Positions 59,101 to 62,000 of a DNA stretch of 62,000 nt are shown here, one piece after another. This stretch comes from Owenia fusiformis (Eukaryota > Annelida > Polychaeta > Sabellida > Oweniidae): the NCBI GenBank assembly GCA_903813345.2, contig CAIIXF020000580.1, positions 1-62,000 on the forward strand, read 5' to 3'. How positions within the stretch are numbered: the stretch's first letter is position 1; each line of letters begins with the position of its first letter. Below the pieces are notes generated by a model. The model was not told where the DNA came from. It did no database searches and saw only the letters and a list, made by a program, of their open reading frames with translations. The translations under genes and the position numbers were made by a program.

Positions 59101-61845
59101 GCTCTCTACAACCTATGAAATAAAGTTCTTTTTTCTCTTAACTATTTTTTCGAAATAATAGAATACTTAAATTAAAAATGTATTACGTTAAGCAGGTCAC
59201 GATAACAGAAAAATCAAATATTACTAGTATATTGTCACTAACATGTTTTTGAAAATCCACATGTCATTACTTCATTAACCCTTTTGCAGCAACCAAGATC
59301 ATCTCCACATTGTTGATTAACTTCTTGGCATGGAGTTTCTGAAATTAGACCACATTTTATCAAAAGTTATTTGTCCTTATTTACCTTGACTTCACATATT
59401 CATACAAAAATGATTCTTTAATTAGCATATCAAATTTGGAAAACCACATTGACATTCGACTTGTTCAAGAAGTTGAAATTCATACTAGTTAGAAGACCGA
59501 GACAGTGCCCAGCCTAGTATTTTTTCAAGAATAGTCTACCTATACACCGGATGAAAAACGTTGTCCCTGGAATAATATTTTCACTTTCTAATTACAGAGT
59601 GTTTCTGCTCTATGACACACGAGTTCTGAATGAATATATTTTCATTTGTTTGGCACACAATCAATTCGTTTACTTTGAATATTACTCAGGGTAAAGTAAA
59701 ATGAAATTATTTAGTGGAATTCTTCACAAAGTACTGGACAGTCTCCTGACCATTATTTAAATTGGTTAGTTTTTAACAAGTGCCAGATATGGTCAAATTA
59801 CGAGCAGATTACTAATCAGATTTCAGCATCTAAACTAGGTGCATTATAAAAACAAATATCTAGTAGTCCGATGGTGTCTGACGTCTAATAATGAACAATT
59901 GCAAAATGAGAACAAAGTGACATTGAAGTAGAGAATTTCATCGAAATAAGATAAGCTGTGAAACAGGTAAGGGGATGCACACTATAGTCTTGTTTCAAAA
60001 CTGCCCCCCCCCCCTACTTCACCAACACAAAATAACACAGGTGATCATTGGAAGTGGAAATAGTTTAACTCAATCAAGATTCAATGTTGTTATTACAGTG
60101 CTTTCCCCAAGTAAATCTGTGCACAAGGGTCAGATTTCATCTGGAGTCTAATAAAAATAATAATAATAGGAAGAATACTGGCAAAAACAATAGACTCCAG
60201 ATTGACATCTGGAGTCTAATAAGAATAAAGAAAAGAGGCAAAAACAATAGACTCCAGATTTTCATCTATTTTTAATCTGGAGTCTAATAATAAGAATACA
60301 GGCAAAGGCAATAGACTCCAGATTTTCAATCTGGAGTCTAATAATAAGAATACAGGCAAAAGCAGTAGACTCCAGATTTTCAATCTGGAGTCTAATAATA
60401 AGAATACAGGCAAAAGTTTACTCCAGAGTTTCAATCTGGAGTCTAATTATACATCATGATACTGTCTATTTATATATATAACCGATAAGTAAAAATTAAA
60501 CAAAACAAAAGCAAAAAGTTTCTTTAAAAATAGGAAATTCTATCTAGCTTTATTATTGACACAATTGTGGCAGAGGTTTTGAGTTTCCAAAGTGCTTTGT
60601 GTGTCTTTTTCAAAAAATGTTCCTTTTAGTTCGTACTGTTTCGTCGCACTAACGGATTGTAATATTATTAAAATGCTGAAATACTTCATGCATTTATGCA
60701 ACGGCTAACTTACCCTTAGATTCTGTATATCCAGGTATATACGTGGGGCAGTATGTGTATTGTTGAAATTCGCAAGGGCACGTAATGCGGTAGTACTCTG
60801 ACTGACGGGGGGCAGGAGGTGCTCTGTAAGATGAACCAGGTCTTGGATATATGTTCTCACTTATTTCAACATACGGCGTTTGGTAAGTATTTGTCTTTGG
60901 CTTCCTACCTTGTTTGGGTCTTTTTCGTTTTTTCGGAGTCGGTTCAAAATAATCTAGAAAGATGTAATTATCAAAATATATAGCTGAAAAATTTTATGGA
61001 TACTCCTTCAAAAGATTCAGATGTCATTCATTTTCGATATGGCAAGGTTTTTACCTTCTAAATAAATTCTAGTCGGACATGAACCATAGGTTGGGTTCTG
61101 GTTTTGACCGTATCCTTTTAAACATCGAATTTTGCATGGACGTCCATCAGCTGTATACGCTTTTGATCGATACTGTTCACGCGATGTTTGTCTCTTGTAT
61201 CGTCCTTGTGTACGTCTGATTGATGGTTGGCGGGTTGGAAAGTAACCGGCATACGTTGGTCGATAATTTGACGGGTTAGAAGATCTTGGCTTTTTGTAGT
61301 AATCGTAATAGTCACCAAAGTAATACGCCTGGTCTCGTCCTTTGTAACTAACGCCATACGTTTCAAGATATACTCCATTTACTCCATAGTGTTGGTTACC
61401 ATATACTGCCTTGTCACAATATATTATTGCAGGGACAAATACAGTACCTGCTCCACAGTCATCGGTCTTTATAAATGGCTTACAGCGGTTGTCAGATTTG
61501 TCACAATATAAATGTGCAGAGTTGCCGCAGTTGGGACACTTTGGACGTGGATTACACTTATAGTAAGCCGATGTTATAAGTGTGCTTAGACCATCTATAT
61601 TTTGTACAGTGGAGGCAAGGTTGCTAAATGGCTGCATCGACGCTTGTGGATGATGTTGTCCAGAACCAGTCGGATACTCAGTGGCCAGATTTGTCGTCTG
61701 ACTGTTCTGTCTAAACTCTTCCCAAATACAATCAATAAAGGCATGATGCATCCAGAAAAGCGGATCGTTTGGCGAAAAATCGATGTCCCCCATTTGTCCA
61801 CCAACATAGGAATGGGGTTTGTTGTGTATACTCTCAAGCAACCCG
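55871..61845 (-). CDS. Tyrosinase - cystine-knot-like - vWA chimeric gene (5' partial)
   Basis: Joined exons, minus strand: 61845-61055, 60953-60714, 59338-59243, 59112-59023, 57439-57047, 56145-55871. Every boundary has an AG acceptor and a GT donor. All five internal introns are phase 1; the intron entering at 61845 is phase 2. The visible part is 627 residues plus TAA. Order (visible numbering): tyrosinase CuB region 1-60; Cys-rich and Tyr/Arg-rich tail to ~263; basic linker 264-343; two six-Cys modules 344-376 and 377-406; vWA domain ~411-627. The CuA half, signal peptide and promoter lie beyond 62000. Tyrosinases are type-3 copper oxidases that oxidise phenols; molluscan ones are often secreted and used in shell periostracum or pigment. 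vWA domains bind protein partners through a metal. A secreted matrix or crosslinking enzyme is my inference. Two adjacent genes remain possible, but matching phases and the lack of a poly(A) signal between the parts argue for one. Confidence 0.78.
56146..57046 (-). other. Intron E-F
   Basis: 901 bp, AT-rich, no further exon seen. The open frame at 56433-56750 on the minus strand lacks protein character and has no fitting splice sites. Confidence 0.5.
57047..57439 (-). CDS. Exon E: vWA domain, N-terminal two thirds
   Basis: Acceptor TTTTCAG, donor GTAAGTATG. 393 bp, phase 1-1. It contains the metal-ion-dependent adhesion site: DTSCS (residues 422-426; Asp and both Ser present), the Thr in GCSTHT, and the Asp in LLSDG. 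A hydrophobic strand IDIVFAV precedes the first motif, as expected for a vWA Rossmann-like fold. The intact site suggests a functional metal-dependent binding domain. Confidence 0.85.
57440..59022 (-). other. Intron D-E with a locally duplicated repeat
   Basis: 1.58 kb. Near its 3' end are two related units (about 57478-57565 and 57621-57708) sharing AAAAGTTAATCAGCTCTAGAA and ATATCCTCTATCAT. Parts of a third copy lie at 57928-57990, sharing TTTTCCTGAAATCG and CTTCAAAATGG. No further exon recognised. Confidence 0.45.
59023..59112 (-). CDS. Exon D: six-cysteine module 2 (cystine-knot-like)
   Basis: Acceptor TTTCATAG, donor GTAAGC. 90 bp, phase 1-1. Spacing C-x6-C-x5-CC-x4-C-x6-C. The first half matches module 1 in spacing and in residues (CRERNQRC against CQEVNQQC), so C and D look like an exon duplication. 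The intron between them is 130 bp. The exon is symmetric and could be skipped without a frame change. Confidence 0.7.
59243..59338 (-). CDS. Exon C: six-cysteine module 1 (cystine-knot-like)
   Basis: Acceptor ATTTCAG, donor GTTAGTG (weaker than consensus). 96 bp, phase 1-1. Spacing C-x6-C-x5-CC-x8-C-x5-C, the C-C-CC-C-C order of inhibitor cystine knots; the sixth Cys codon is split across the splice junction (T|GT). If this intron is not removed the same Cys codon is completed and a TAG follows at once, so read-through would end the protein right after module 1. Fold assignment rests on cysteine spacing only; nothing here indicates a toxin. Confidence 0.65.
60136..60447. repeat. Intronic hairpin tandem array
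   Basis: Lies in the intron between exons B and C. About five units of 53-70 bp. Each carries AGACTCCAGATT, a short spacer and AATCTGGAGTCT, a 12 bp inverted repeat, followed by an A-rich spacer with AAGAATACAGGCAAAA. The last units are nearly identical, suggesting recent amplification. A transcript would fold into a row of hairpins. Confidence 0.85.
60714..60953 (-). CDS. Exon B: basic/Pro/Tyr linker
   Basis: Acceptor TTTCTAG, donor GTAAGT. 240 bp, phase 1 on both sides. It encodes a Lys/Arg-rich start (PKKRKRPKQGRKPK), then a Pro/Tyr/Ser-rich stretch, and near its end CPCEFQQYTYCP with three cysteines. No known domain recognised. The intron separating it from exon A is only 101 bp. The junction makes an Asp codon (G|AT). 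Confidence 0.8.
61055..61845 (-). CDS. Exon A: tyrosinase CuB half and Cys/Tyr-rich tail
   Basis: Acceptor TTTTAG, donor GTAAAAAC. The first residues carry the CuB signature: H7 and H11 in IHNKPH, then NDPLFWMHHAFID, whose HH pair (33-34) supplies the third copper ligand, followed by IW. A cluster with CPNC and further cysteines follows (residues ~97-143), then a Tyr-rich and Arg-rich stretch. RYKR at residues 215-218 fits a proprotein-convertase site. The tail is longer and more basic than a minimal tyrosinase. Identification as tyrosinase is firm; the substrate is not deducible. Confidence 0.9.
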
Positions 61846-62000
61846 CTAAAATGTTAATTATCAAAACAATCGTACGTTTCTACGCAATAAAGTGTATTTT
61901 TACATGTATGCATGGGTTTTAAGCTAAAGGACCCCTTTATACAATGAACTATCTTAAAACATGTTTATGGATATTTCCTATGAGACGAATGAAAAGGCTT

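Noticed and set aside
61602-61922. 106-codon plus-strand frame
   Set aside because: Shadow of the tyrosinase exon on the other strand; it crosses the splice site at 61845.

Overview
The window is nuclear DNA of an animal. Coding exons are split by GT-AG introns, the base composition is AT-rich, and most of the sequence is transposon relics, foldback elements and satellite DNA. The one clear host gene is a tyrosinase with a cysteine-rich tail, of the kind expanded in shell-forming molluscs. A lophotrochozoan, most likely a mollusc, is my inference; the species cannot be told. No rRNA, genuine tRNA, CRISPR array or prokaryotic operon is visible. Layout: 0.4-5 kb holds simple repeats and nested inverted repeats. 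5.85-6.93 kb is a dead LINE 3' end on the minus strand. 7.22-14.14 kb is one element with ~500 bp terminal inverted repeats (TIRs), inserted in a GTAGCTGAGTAG minisatellite; inside it sit a 1.5 kb repeat and a 108 bp MITE with a 9 bp target-site duplication (TSD). 14.15-15.9 kb is a tandem array of ~480 bp units. 16.34-33.12 kb is one two-ORF LINE (LINE A), dead through many frameshifts and split by two younger insertions. The first is a 10,344 bp element with CCCAGC ends and TA target duplication (18480-28823), carrying a ~120 bp ACGT-rich array near one end and a 190 bp satellite near the other. The second is a 5'-truncated antisense LINE (LINE B, 31052-32617) flanked by a 12 bp TSD. Removing either insertion on paper restores the LINE reading frame exactly. 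33.44-36.83 kb (minus) is a candidate two-exon gene for a small secreted protein with a peritrophin-like four-cysteine module. 37.5-42.2 kb is a cluster of foldback repeats holding a tRNA-derived SINE, a TGACCT-rich array and a 647 bp MITE. 43.5-55.2 kb is an 11.7 kb palindromic element with long inverted arms. Its interior holds tandem repeats, hairpin repeats and a second copy of the MITE with a 9 bp TSD. 55.87-61.85 kb (minus) is the main gene, whose 5' part lies beyond the window edge. Six exons encode the CuB half of a tyrosinase, a Cys/Tyr/Arg-rich linker, two six-cysteine cystine-knot-like modules (one exon each) and a von Willebrand A (vWA) domain with intact MIDAS residues, followed by a stop and a poly(A) signal. 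All five internal introns are phase 1, so the modules join in frame. I do not recall a tyrosinase/cystine-knot/vWA chimera being described, and I regard it as the most interesting protein in the window. The most interesting DNA structure is the satellite-bearing TA element.
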